In this document: positions 44,680 to 56,370 of the stretch, one piece after another
Position numbering within the stretch: position 1 is the stretch's first letter
Layout of the letters: every line of letters starts with the position of its first letter
The notes under the pieces: generated by a model
What the model was told of the DNA's origin: nothing
Seen by the model: the letters and a program-made list of their open reading frames with translations, nothing else
The model's database searches: none
Translations under genes and position numbers: made by a program
Assembly: GCA_905220665.1 (NCBI GenBank)
Contig: CAJNAR010000034.1
Span: forward strand, 62,001-126,000
Length of the DNA stretch: 64,000 nucleotides
DNA from: Albugo candida
Taxonomy: Eukaryota > Oomycota > Peronosporomycetes > Albuginales > Albuginaceae
Direction: 5' to 3'

Positions 44680-46692
44680 TTAGATTGGCTCAAACGAGCA
44701 ATCAACTCCATGATAGGACGCAAACCAAAGTGTTCTTGATCATTAACAGTATTCAGAGCATTAAGATGGATCTCAGCATTGGTTGTGCGAGCCGCATCGT
44801 TTTTGTTGAGAGGTTCATTGCACCTTCTTCGGTTGTGTCCTGTTCGTCCACAGTTGCCACATCATCTTTGCGGTCGCACAGACGCCTCCAGCACCTCAAA
44901 CGGCGATAAATTGCGCTGGGCGTATCCTGAAAGACTTCCGCTACCGTGTGGATTTGAAGTGTTTAGGACGTTTTTATCCGAGACGGAAATTAGGTGTTCG
45001 ATAATCACTTTTTTCTGATATTTTGAGCCCTCGTCGTATTGCTCGCAAACCCGTTCTAGTGCTTCATCTTTTGACTGTGCTGTTACAAAAATTATTTCCT
45101 GAGAAGGTTGACGAGCCACCAATGTGTGTGAAAATCATCGCCAGAGAGGCCTCGCGTCAGTTTTGCGGCTTCTCCTGATCGGAAGGCGTGCTTGTACGGA
45201 TGAACAAAATGCGAGACAAACATTCATGGACAGTCTCCTTTATCGTCGCTATCTCTATATTAATTAAAGGCTGATTTCGGCGCTGCCAACGAAACCTTCC
45301 CCATCGTCCCGGCAAAGACTTATCTAAACTGCATATCGGCGATTGCACGCTTTCATGTGGTTTGCATTCTGATGACTGCAAGTTGACCATTGCACGCCAG
45401 TAGGCAAGCCGAGTATATCGTCAAAAGGTCGCCTGTTGATACAGCAATCCGCTTCTTCAAAAGAGTGAGCGCTCTCTTCTCGTAAAGTCGTTGTATAACA
45501 AAAATGCAGTTTGCCCCGCAAAAAAGCAGACACAAAATCTTCTTCATGCGCAAGCCAAGTCTCTTTAATGTTTGTCATGATTTGATGCGGGAAGGCCTTC
45601 CCGCATCTCCCTAAGCCAACGTTGGTAAATCTGAGCTGTCGATGACATCATCAACGCATTCCATTGTTCCGTAAAGTCCTTGGATGCCTCCTCAGACTTA
45701 GACGGCCTACGCTGGCTGGCGAGTATATTTTACTGATGTGCCAGCGACAGAGGAGACTTTTTGCTGCAGGAAAAATATCGTCAAGAGCGTTCTTGAGAGC
45801 TAGTTCCCTGTCAGTGACAAAAGTCAGAGGAGGCACCAAGAAGCTCACAAAGGTCTGTTTCAAAAGTCTTTTTGTCCAAAGGTAGTCCTTGGATCTTTCT
45901 GCAGCCATGACTATGTAAGTGAAGTGAACTTTGGCCTGTTGCGCTGACTCCTACAACGTGCAAAAGATGAATATCAGAACGGCTAGTTTTGTAAGTAGAG
46001 TATAGCAAGCAGATCTTCCCAGTACTATAATTGTAACAAAGTTCTTTCGCCGATGAAGGAACCATGAAGAGGTGAGTCAGTCGCCGTTCCGCGTGAAACT
46101 GCGTATGACACGGCGCAGAAGACTTGCAGATTCAAGACCATCAAGAAGGGCAGTCAGCGGTGTTCTACCTCCTAACAAATGCCTACGTTCCGCGTCACGA
46201 ATATTATACACATCACGACAAATTACAGTGAAATTGATATAGCGCATTTGTTCGACGATACGCGTAGGCACCTTACTCCACCGACAATACCTCAAGATTT
46301 GTTGCGGTTCATCAATTTTGAGGGCACGGCCTTATGGCTGTACGGCAGCATCTACTAAAGACTCGTGATTATGCTCGAGTTGATTGGCCTCAACAACCCA
46401 GTGAGCCAAGTCTCCGTTTCCTAGCATTCGGCAAATTATCAGTGTAGACTGGCAGTCTGTTCTACGGCTTCCAGGTACGCATTTATGCTGCTTCGACATG
46501 AAAATTGCATTATCCGCAGTAGAGCATTTAAGACATATAGCTTTGATTTCACCGTCTACACAGTTTCCAACTCTCCTTGTTCTTTCGAAAATAAAATACG
46601 TAGCCCTCATCTTGAGATTGACGGTTCACTGCTAATCTAGCCTCTTCTAAAGACACGTAGGTAGTATCGGTGATGTCTTCAAATTGACTCAT
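44680..46692 (-). pseudogene. MULE transposase, multiply frameshifted
   Basis: The ATG at 46692 opens MSQFEDITDTTYVSLEEARL, then GYVFYFRKN, a FAR1/WRKY-GCM1-like start. After a shift comes SRRTDCQSTL and LEHNHESLVDA, the DNA-binding Cys/His block (46610-46332). Then VYNIRDAERRHLLGGRTPLT (46295-46077), and IHLLHVVGVSATGQSS and FVTDRELALKNALDDIFPAA with LLCRWHI (46065-45651). This last part is the MULE catalytic core, with the second Asp in TDRE. The C-terminal third continues in fragments to a zinc knuckle. At least five frame changes make it a pseudogene. MULE transposases move the element by cut-and-paste. Confidence 0.8.
44820..44861 (-). pseudogene. C-terminal zinc knuckle of the MULE transposase
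   Basis: Translation gives CGNCGRTGHNRRRC, a C-x2-C-x4-H-x4-C knuckle. MULE and FAR1-type transposases often end with such a knuckle. It lies in a different frame from the preceding fragment (45122-44862). Confidence 0.75.
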
Positions 46693-46800
46693 GGTTGGCA
46701 AAACGGAAGAGTTATGCTATGACAAAACTTTCCATCTTTCGCGTTTCGAATGGACTGTCTTATATTCAAAAAAGGGTACTCTCTGCAGCCAATCATAACT

Positions 46801-46845
46801 CGCAATCATAATTTAGGGTCTTGTATTTTATAGGGGTACTGTTAG
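46801..46845 (-). repeat. right terminal inverted repeat of the MULE
   Basis: Read on the minus strand it starts CTAACAGTACCCC and ends CCCTAAATTATGATTGCG, matching the left end. Confidence 0.7.
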
Positions 46846-47429
46846 ACAAACGTTCCTTGTAGATTCTTGAACACCTTGTGCTGTCGATTCTCTGAATCTT
46901 TAGGTCCCTTGAACAAGGACCTTAAGATCTTAAGCTTCTTGAGTCGTTAAGTCGTGTTATCAAAGAACTAAATTTCTCGTTGGCAGATAGCCTTCCCCTG
47001 ACAAAGAGCTATAGTTCCGCTACACTACGAGTTTTGTCATGAAATTTTGAGGTGCACGATTTTTGTATGATTCTACGGCTATTAGCGGCAAAGATCAATT
47101 CACGTTTGCGACACTACCTTATTCAGGTGGTCACAGTGACAATTTCAACCGATGGATAAAATATTGAAAGCAAGAAAAATTGAAGCATGTCTACTTGACC
47201 ATCAAAAAAGTCAAATTATCCACGTCGACAGGATAATGACCTACAAAAAAACTATCGATAGGAGGAAAAAAAGTACAACGAACTTTGTTGCTGTATTAGT
47301 TTGCATCCGATATCTTGAGAAATATTCCGGAGCATTTGACAATCGATTCGACGAGAGCACTGCTGCTCTTACAAACTTTTGACCAACAGGGCATATCGAC
47401 ATGGAGAAATAGTCTAATGTTTTAGCGCT

Positions 47430-47900
47430 CTTCTCGGGATAAAGTATCCAAATTTTGATATCAAATCGATTGGAAAAATTTAGATTTGATTGAATTTGCT
47501 ACGAAGACGTCATTATCACATGAGTTAATAAGTGTGGTTCCACTGAAAATAAGCACTGCATTACGAAGCAGTTACTCGTAATTCAAATACCTAAATTGTT
47601 TGGTGACGTCTCAATGTGATGTATAAGTTTTCGAGTTAATTCCAACTTTTGTAGAAATGAGCATTAGTAAACTCGCTCTCACGTCTCGAGAGCTTTTTCC
47701 AAAAGAGGGACAATTGACTTGCGAAACAAGCATTTGTACACGAATACTATGATGAAGAAGAAATGAAATGAACCAGAGATGCCTTGTGGCAAGCTCCGTG
47801 GCGAACTATCAAATGATATCACCCAGCTACCGTGTAGAACCCACTCGCTTTTATTCCATCTCTCGGATCATAAAGAGAAAAATTGTAATACCGTTTTCTT
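47430..47900 (+). mobile_element. short, very old L1-type fragment
   Basis: Stretches here line up in order with 37990-38350 of the intact-length L1 element. CATTACGAAGCAGTTACTCGT (written in two parts: CATTACGAAG, then a CTACTCGT-like end) corresponds to its 38067-38090. TTTGGT followed by a diverged tail comes next, and CACCCAGCTACCG near 47820 matches the arm fragment near 55312. Identity is patchy, so the limits are approximate. Confidence 0.5.
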
Positions 47901-50632
47901 TGGTAGTCCCTAGCATCTAAAAGAAAAACATTTCTAGCTTTTGCACGATCTCGACTCTCGCCACATTAGTTATTTTGGAAGTGTAATGACGCAGCATATA
48001 CAGAGCGTGTTCACATGTTTGCGGCTACAGAAAAATATTAGTTAGCGTGCTTTGCTGATTTTTGATTCTATGACTTGTTATCTATTTTTGTACGTTTTTG
48101 GTTAGATCTCAATTGAACAAAATTAATAACAATTCATGTCGGCTACTTACATTTCGTCGGAAGTACATAAATCATATCAACATTCCTGTCTCGAGTGTGA
48201 CCCACAACGCCCTTTCGTGATTGAATTACTTACGATTTTTTTCTTGTCCACGTTGAAAGCAGATCGCATGTGCTCTATGTCCACGTGCAGCTGAATGGAA
48301 TAACTTATAATTGATTTGTTTGGCTTGTGGCTTTCGATGCACGCGTCAAAGTGATCCAACGGTTGTACTATTTCGGCAACTTCCAACTGTTCCAGCCTTC
48401 TTCGGGACGAACACTACATTCGCAGCGCACTCTCAATTCTTTTAGAGAGAATTATTGCGATTCATATGATCGCATTCAGCTGAATGGGGTTGTGGATCTT
48501 GAAAGGATCACTCGGTTCTGTCCGAATGCAAAGATTGCTGCTGCGAGCACCGCAAGTACTACTGTAACGCAGATCGTAGTCCTAGTAATTCAGATGGCTA
48601 GGGTGAATACAGTGTGGAAAATATCATTCTGGAGTAGCGGTACGCAACTGCGATAAAGATTTCTCAACACAAGACAAATTGCCAATTGGCTGAAGTATGT
48701 ACAACAAGTTTGTGCATATATATAAATATAACTTTGATAGCCTCGTCATATACCGAAGTCATTTGGCTCGATGCTGGTAACGTGGATCTCTTTTGCGGAC
48801 GACTCATAGTCCTTCTCTTTGACGTAGTTTCTTTTCGTCCAAGCAAATTACAAACTTTACAACGAGTCTCCTGGTGTCTAAAGTGATGGTCTATGAATAT
48901 TTTTCTGCAACTTATTCATCTCTCATGATGTCAGGAAACGGACAGAATTTCTATCTATGCAGCGAATTGTCGACGGGCTACCGTTGAGGTACGTCAAAAT
49001 CGTACGTCAATACGTTTTGTAGCATGTTGTTCGTGTACCGAAAGTACTTCCTGGTAAACTAATTTTGAATATACGAACTACACAAAGCAAAATGAGCATC
49101 ATTATGACAAATCACCTTGTTTCACCGTAAAAAGACGATTTGATTGAGTTGCACTTGGATTGCGCATAACCCAATTTCAAAGTTATTGAAAACAGGTTCG
49201 AGTGAAGCAAAAGAGCGCAATCAATTTCTCGTGCTGAAACCGATGTTTGTTTGAGATATATTCTTTAGTTTCTATTTTGTCAAAAGCCAAATCATAGCGA
49301 CAACTATCTTTAATTGGAATTAGTCTTCATTGAGCTCTACTTTTATGAGAAATGAAGTTTTCTTGTATTGGGATAATAGACTTTGACGTCTCAACCGCTT
49401 TGCAAAATGACCAAAGAGGGCGCTTATGCAGATCTACAAATGTTTTTGTCTAAATAGTCGTCATATGACTCTTTCTTATGCAGCGCGGGACCAGTTTGAT
49501 ACACTAGCATTAAATTTATCAAGGAGCAGTTGCTTTACTTGTCCACTGAGGAAAAATAAATATATCATACAAAGAATTTCCGCATCATTCTATGTTTCTT
49601 TTCTGGCCAAACGGGATTTGCACAGACACAATTTAGCGATTTTTATTGTTCTAGGACTGGAGATGCAAGGATAGGAAAAGGAGATTGCGTATAAGACTAC
49701 CTACAAATACTACCCGAAGACGTGTCGTCATCAATGTTTTACGGAGGATAACACATTTGCCAAAAAATTGCAAAATATTACAACGCAGAAGAAAAGAACC
49801 ATCGAAAGCATACGTTGGATTTTTCAGTTAAAATTCTGCAATGAGTTGCCTGATAAAAGATGATATTTATTTTGGATGAGTTGGTCTCATAACCAATTAG
49901 CTGTGGTTGCTGTTCTGCGTGCCAAGAGTCTCTAAAATAAAGCATACTAAAATTAGAAAGGTGACATAAGTCATCGAAATCATATTCTTAAAAAATATAT
50001 CTATCGTTTTGAATTCTACGTAAGAGCAAAAGTAAACAATTATGATCCTTATTTTTCTTTCAAGCTTAATTCAATGATACGTAATGTTGATGATGGATCC
50101 GATATCAGCTTTGATCATAATATCGAGGGATAATTTAGCGACATCTTAGCAGCCTATTCGGCTGGGTTTGACTTTTTACGTCTTATGTGCACCTGTGTCA
50201 CCATTAGCCCCCATTAATTCAATGCTAAGTGAACTATCCGAGAAGTGAGCTGCTGGATGATCTTTCATTGCTCATTGCTGCTTATCTTAGCTCTTGAGAC
50301 GTTGTATCCGAATTGGTCGGTCGCATTCTCTTCCTATCCATGCATATCGTATTGCTGCGACATATTAGCGTGCTTGTAGCGTGGATGCTTTTTCTCCGAG
50401 TTCATGGAACAACTTGGCGTATTTATGTAATTTTTAGCGCAAGTTTTACCTTTGCTTGCTGATCCAATCTTCAGTTTAGCTTTAGCGGGATGACGGGCAC
50501 TCAAGTGACTAACAACTTATTTGGTGCTAGTACCGTTGTCACCTAATCTTTCATTACTGTGACTTGGTTGACCAAGTTCACTCAGATCTCTTTTTTGTTG
50601 TTGATGATGTTCTTAGAAAAAGAGACTTGGCA

Positions 50633-50710
50633 CATGATGTAATTTTATTCTTTGCAATTAGACTTGACTTGCATGATGTAATTTTATTCTTTGCGATTAA
50701 TGTGTTTCGT
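50633..50710 (+). repeat. 39-base tandem duplication
   Basis: CATGATGTAATTTTATTCTT plus TGC(A/G)ATTA occurs at 50633 and again at 50672, one difference apart in the core. The period of 39 keeps a reading frame (HDVILFFAI twice) within a short plus frame at 50564-50791 that has no other sign of being a gene. Confidence 0.7.
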
Positions 50711-51209
50711 TATCATTCCGTTGATCGTGTTGCATCTGGATTGCATCGAGCATTTGATTGCTTTATCATTAATGATGAATTCAGAATGTAGTATAGCTTT
50801 CCGTTTTGATCTGCTCTAATATGCCCGCCAATGATTTTTTGTACTCCGCCACCAGACGAAAAAGAGTTGGAATAATATAATTATCGATTCATGTAAGGTG
50901 CAAGAGATGAAAGGTCTACCCTGCCACGGAGTGTGCATATCCAATTTCGTACTCCACACATCAAAAATTCGCTGTTGATGGTTTCATGCTCTTAATCGAT
51001 CGAGTTAATGATTTGAAACGTTTCATGATTAGCTTCTTTTCTCTTTGAAGCAATGCCCTATACAGTAGAAGCCAAGATTGGGGAGATTGATCAATAATGG
51101 AGTATCATACTATAACAACCAGAATACAATACGTTTGTAAACCAACGCATTTCATACCAAATACTTGCTAGGTAAAGTTTTCTATCTTATCGTCTTGAAA
51201 ACTAATTCG

Positions 51210-51350
51210 ATGAATGGAGTGATGCTTGAGATGTTGGAAGAAGCTATCTTAAAATCTCTATATTTTAAGAGTTCAAGCATTGAGCAGCTGCAAACTTTCC
51301 TCAGTGATGAAGTTCCGCATGATACCTTGTTCGAACGAAAACATGGTTGA
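51210..51350 (+). CDS. small open frame of unknown nature
   Basis: The ATG at 51210 opens 46 codons (MNGVMLEMLEEAILKSLYFK, then SIEQLQTFLSDEVPHDTLFE) with a helical, leucine-rich look. The frame is open upstream to about 51135 without another ATG. It resembles nothing I know. It may be an exon remnant or chance. Confidence 0.2.
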   Translation: MNGVMLEMLEEAILKSLYFKSSSIEQLQTFLSDEVPHDTLFERKHG

Positions 51351-51379
51351 AATAAGTTATTTGACTGTCACAATAGCTA

Positions 51380-51583
51380 GCGTCTTGGTTGCTCGATACA
51401 GCTCAATTAACGGTAATGTCCTAGTCATCTCTCGCTGTACAATATATTGACACAAGTAAGTGCATACGCTCATCATACGGGTCCACGGGTTTCTTCTCAA
51501 AATTGTGTGATCCCAAACCACTCAGCTGGATGTAATGTTGGTTTCAAATTCAATTCTATACTTGCGAAAGAGATTTAGTGTAC
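51380..51583 (+). repeat. diverged direct repeat next to the right arm, copy A
   Basis: This stretch lines up with 51712-51911 at a steady offset of about 330. Shared blocks are GCGTCTTGG at the start, GTGCATA followed by CGCTCAT/GCGCTTCAT in the middle, and CAAATTCAA and AGAGATTTAGTG/AAGAAATCTAGTG at the end. Between blocks the match is poor. Confidence 0.5.
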
Positions 51584-51711
51584 GTTTTATCAGCGCAATC
51601 TCCCGAAATATGAGAAACCACTGATTCTTTTGAATCTCCACTAGAAGTTTCCTGGTTTAAACTTCGGAGAATGGTGTTCTTGAAGTGTATGTTGGCTTCA
51701 AATTATACTTG

Positions 51712-51911
51712 GCGTCTTGGTTGATTGACAAAGCTTACGCACAATTATAATCAAGTCATCTTACTCCGTATAACTCAATGAACACTATCAGTGCATATGC
51801 GCTTCATAGGGATAGATGAGACTCAAACAATAAGGTCTATCAGCTCGAATTATCTGGTTGTAGAATTACTTTCAAATTCAAATGCGTACGTAACAAAGAA
51901 ATCTAGTGCAT
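51712..51911 (+). repeat. diverged direct repeat next to the right arm, copy B
   Basis: This is the partner of 51380-51583. It ends about 22 bases before the inverted-repeat edge at 51934. Confidence 0.5.
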
Positions 51912-52259
51912 GATCTAGCATCTCTATGTCATGAAATTATTTTCTAGTCCGATACGCGACCTCGTTGTGACCGGAAATTCCATCGTCCTCGAATCCGCGA
52001 CAGAAACTTCATTTTTCTCGGCTGATTTAAAGACCCAATCCAATGCCAAGACTTAGTAGCTGTTAGGAGCGTTTCGTGATTGTGTGATTCCAACTTGGAA
52101 TCCTCTTTCTGAACGGCTGATTAGTTTCTTCTTTGGAACCGATCAATACGATTATACTCGGAAGAGCGCGGTAGCACGTGCTTCTCGTTGAAATGTGCGT
52201 AATTTTCTTTCACAGTCTTGAAGAATACACAAATTGGAAGTATCTGCTCTGTATATCGT

Positions 52260-53126
52260 TTAAAGGGTCCATCCGGGCATATATCTTTGCTTAAACCTTT
52301 GGTAAGCTGAGCCGTCATTTAACATGGTGTAGATGCGATCCAAAATACGTCGAGAATCCTTTGCGAAACGCACAATTACCTCTGTGGCATTCATCATCGT
52401 TGACAAATAGTGAAAAATGCTGACCATCATGTGCTGTATGTGCTTCTCATTCTCATGATAGAGCACCCGAGCAATCAAGTGTGGCTTGTAGATGCCGCAG
52501 CCAGCTACAGTCGAAGCAGTAAGGCTGTCATTTCCAACATGGATCGAAAGATCAGTAGAGGATATTCGAACAAGTTACTCATAGACAAGTACTTCACTTC
52601 AGGTATTCCGACGAGACAATCGACCAGCTCCAGTACTGATTTATAAACAAAAAATGCGTCCATACCGTTAGAAGTGCTCTTAGGAGAGGGTAAGGATTCG
52701 TACGCTTATATCAACAATTATTGCATTGGTCACTTTTTTTTTGAGTGAGATCGCATAAAGCCAGTCTTCAAACGCTTTCCTCAAATTTTCATCTCTGCTG
52801 CGACGTTCCCGATCGTACAACCATTGAAATACATTCCCGTTTTTCTTTCCCTTACTGTTGACAAACGCTTCCCTTATATCAGCAAATGTCTCTTTTGAAC
52901 CACACCACATCAATTGTTGCACAGCCATTGCGCCATGCAGTAGTGTTTTGCCCGGAACATATGCTTTACTCTCGCCATCTTTTGCTTTTGCCCAAACTAT
53001 ATTCTGCCAGGGAGTGTAAGGGCCAGACTTGATATGCCAATGCTTAAATTCGGGAGCATATGTGTCTTTTCGATTGACAACAGGATTCCTGTTGTAGAAA
53101 TCTACAGTAAATATTGTATTGACCAT
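52260..53126 (-). pseudogene. broken secreted-protein-family member, right-arm copy
   Basis: Mirror of 29508-30374 and identical in translation: the 148-codon frame from the ATG at 53126, then the interrupted second segment. It carries the same TAG and frame change, so it was broken before the duplication. Confidence 0.6.
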
Positions 53127-53180
53127 ACAGAAATAAGGATGAAGTGTGACAAGCGTGTCGGATTAACCATAACAATTCAG

Positions 53181-53635
53181 CTGCCAGGAAACTGGAAACT
53201 GAGGTCTTCTTTGATTCAAATCCCACGGAGAGCTAGATATAACGTAGAAGCATGCAGGAACATCATTTCTAAATCAATTTCATTCGATTGGGTGAGTGCG
53301 TCGCTGATTTTGTTTTCCCTTTTAGTAGAAATGTTGCATGTAAGCTATGGTGATTGAACGAAACTAGTTGATGAACTACGTTCCGATTGCTTGAAATGTT
53401 GTAGGCGAATGCAGGTTCAATGAGATATTACGTATTAAAGCAGCAATATTACTTCGCTGACTACGAGGAGAGTTTTTCATCTATTTGCAAGAAAAATCAT
53501 TTATTACAGTTGATACCATACATCAACCGGTTACTCTCTGCCTTAATTGGTCATAGTCCATGTCACTTAAAGGTACCAACTTTAGCGGCCCTGCAAGAAT
53601 TGCTCAGGCTTGACCCGGATACAAATCACACATAA
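53181..53635 (+). pseudogene. C-terminal two-exon piece of an unrecognised gene, right-arm copy
   Basis: Mirror of 28999-29453. Exon 53181-53291, intron 53292-53404 (GTGAGT...TGTAG, 113 bases, phase 0), last exon 53405-53635 with an ATG-containing frame from 53420. Only the end of the protein is present. Confidence 0.45.
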
Positions 53636-54712
53636 ACAAAGCCTTTGATAACAGAATTCATGCCCTAAGCTTCCCTCGACAAGTCTCGGATTCTTATTAT
53701 CTCACTTTTTCATGGAGCAAAAGCGTTGCAAAAGTCGCCTGAATTTTGGTATTTTAGGGTTGGAGAAAATTTCTCCGCCTACCCGTGGGGTTTCATCGTG
53801 ACGAATAATACTTCTTGTAGGAAACTGTCAACAAAGGTGCTCAGTAAAGCCGCAGGTTGACACTAACTATACTCTGAGCCAATCAGCAGTGCCAAAATAT
53901 AGGGCTAAATGGTCCAAAAATTGGCCATTCAAAATCAAGGCTTGCTGGTATTAAGTTTCATGCTCCATATATCCTCTTCCAAGAATCGGGAGGAAAGCGT
54001 AGTGTTCTCTCAAACTCCTATAAATTCTCCAGCACGTCCATGCAGACATACCATCCTTGCTTAGCGTTGTTTGCTGCCCGTCCCCGCCATTCTCGTCTAG
54101 CTGCTGTCTAAAAAGCACCACGAGAGCGATACCTATTAGAGCGGTATATGACACGCCGAACAACGCGGGCCCAGTTTTTCAACAACACAATGCTTGATTT
54201 TAAGACTAGAGATATTAACGATTCATATGGCTTTATTTCATTGCAAATAGCAGATGAAGTTCAATTTAGCAGAATGCGCAGTCAACCATTTTCGTCTACG
54301 CAGCGAGTAAAATCTCGCTGCGATGCAGTACATATGAGAGCGTAAATAAAGCAACGACTCTGTGACATCGCAGAATTTCTAGCTCCATTTTTCAAGAAAC
54401 CTGTCATTCTGCTCGGTTATATAGTTTCGCGCTATATTCTTGATGGTTTTGAGCCATTTTAGTGAATCTGCAAGCGACACCGATTCCGTGATAAATCTCT
54501 GCGTCTTACTCTCAATTCTGCGGAATGAGCTAAATCAGCGCTAGTGCGGATTTTCAGTTTATTAGGGATTCTGCATTCGCCAATGACGTAAAATGGCCCA
54601 TGTGGAGAGGAATTTCGAGGTATCGCTATTAGTAAGTCCTACCAAAGAACTATCCGGATGTAGGTACTTATTGTAACATCAATTGTAACACGCTGTTGCC
54701 GAGAGACATCAT

Positions 54713-55168
54713 TTGACTGCGTGGTACCTAATTTACCTCGTGACAAATGGAATTTGCATCTTCATGGTGTCAACTCATTCGCACGTAATCACGCTCTCAA
54801 ATTCATGTATTAATACGCACCGTCAATATTTGAATGTGATAGGTACAACGTATGAAGGTATAGCCCGTCGTCATTTTGGCAATAACGCGTTCGATAAACC
54901 CGAGTTCAAGAGATAGACCACGGTGGGTAGCAAAATGATATGTGTCCTACAACTGGACAGTGATGTCCCGAGGGAAAATAAATTAGTTTTGGAGAAATTC
55001 CCCGATCGCTTTTACCTTTCGCTACTGGAAACTCTGTTAGGATGCATGATTCAAATGATTATCCATTATTTGCTGGTAGATTTGCAAATTTTCGACAGCT
55101 TTCGTCTGATGTACTTGTTCACGTATAGTTGTTTGCTCGGACATTCCACTCTATTCTGTAATCTATAA
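54713..55168 (+). pseudogene. unrecognised reading frame with one TAG, right-arm copy
   Basis: Mirror of 27466-27921. The two halves (54713-54916 and 54923-55168) are in register across a single stop at 54914-54916. Confidence 0.35.
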
Positions 55169-55278
55169 AACGAACCTATCTGACAAATCGTGGATGCTTC
55201 CTCATAGAACGATTTCATGATTTTAGTCAAAAATATAGTGTCTCTTATTTAAAATGGAGGTGTCGGTAAGGAGTACGG

Positions 55279-56194
55279 AGCGGAATTCTACGTCGATTTT
55301 ATAATGAAGTCACCCAGCTACCGCAGCGTATCCACTCGGCGATGGGTATGCTCCGTCGGACCCAACCAAGCACAAGCGGAGCAATATTACAATACTTCCG
55401 AAGCAACCAAGATTCATCGAATGTTGACACATTGGTCACCTCTGGAGATATCTGACACATCAGACATAGAGAATTCATGACTATATCACGGCATCTTCGA
55501 AGACGTGTCTTACCAAATCCGATATTTACCTCCGACGCTATATTGTGCAATCATCGGTCTTGTGGAGCAGTAGTAATATCCAATCGAAATTTATTTTTCG
55601 AAAGAAAACACACGACAATAATATTGCTGGATCTAATCCCAACTCAAGTTTAGCTAACTCGACCACGTTGAACGCATATTCCTAATGCTACATTACCAGC
55701 ACTAAGGTTGGAATGGAGCGACTTACAGAGCAGATATCTGACTTCTGGTTTTCTTTGAAGGATTTGACACTGCATTCTACTTACCGATCATAATAGTTGA
55801 TTCTTCGATCAGCAACTCCGAAGAAATTCACCCCTTTTTGTGACATACACCACGTTCAGTCCGACGTTCGGTACGTTAAACGGCAGTGTTGCGATTAGTT
55901 TAAACGTATTTGGCTTGCCAAGGTTTTGGACTAGGTGGTAACTCGAGCATAATCTGGTATTTTCTTTAGAACTCGAACATCATTTCTGCGGGTCAAGCAC
56001 CGGGAAGTGGACAAACAACTCAGGTCCTAGTTCTAGTTGGACGGCGACGTCCTTTTCGGTGTGGGGCACACCAATTAGACAAACACTGTGTTTTATAACA
56101 GTTTTACATGTTTCACACACTGGACATAGGCTCCCAATGTGGTTATTCGAGGGAGCCGCAATACTGGACTATCATCTCTCACCGTGACCGATTT
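55279..56194 (+). mobile_element. 3'-end fragment of an L1-type element, right-arm copy
   Basis: Mirror of 26440-27355, here on the plus strand and so in the same orientation as the 32515-39497 element. The comparison to bases 38310-39400 of that element is easy to follow: AGCGTATCCACTCGGCG against AGCGTATCCACTCGACG at the start, CTATCATCTCTCAC at the end. Confidence 0.75.
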
Positions 56195-56203
56195 TTTAGT
56201 TGG

Positions 56204-56370
56204 ACAGGAATGAATTCGAGAATAAAAGGTTGTTTATTAAAGGAAAAATTAACAGTAGGATAACCTATCCTTCTTGTGTGTTGCTGAGTTACCGGTATGC
56301 CGCACACTCATCTCAAACAGGCGGTCCAAGCCAGTTTCTTGCTCTTGCAAATTAACATTAGAATCTTACA
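56204..56370 (-). repeat. probable 3' LTR of the copia element, right-arm copy
   Basis: Mirror of 26264-26430, starting TGTAAGATTC on the minus strand at 56370. Its end is approximate. Confidence 0.45.

Larger units (their letters stand above)
44603..46845 (-). mobile_element. 2.24 kb Mutator-like (MULE) DNA transposon with inverted ends
   Basis: The left end (44603-44652) and right end (46801-46845) are inverted relatives. Both begin CTAAC, contain a C-run and TAAATACA/AAAATACA, and share CCTAAATTATGATT followed by ACG or GCG. A minus-strand transposase with MULE motifs and a C-terminal zinc knuckle lies between. The expected 9-base target duplication was not clear, so the ends may be a few bases off. 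Confidence 0.75.
46846..51164. other. right part of the spacer, largely featureless
   Basis: Apart from an L1 fragment (47430-47900) and a tandem duplication (50633-50710), I see only short frames. The longest (48327-48656 plus, 109 codons; 49426-49674 plus, 82 codons) show no domain. The sequence is AT-rich with no RNA gene seen. Confidence 0.45.
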
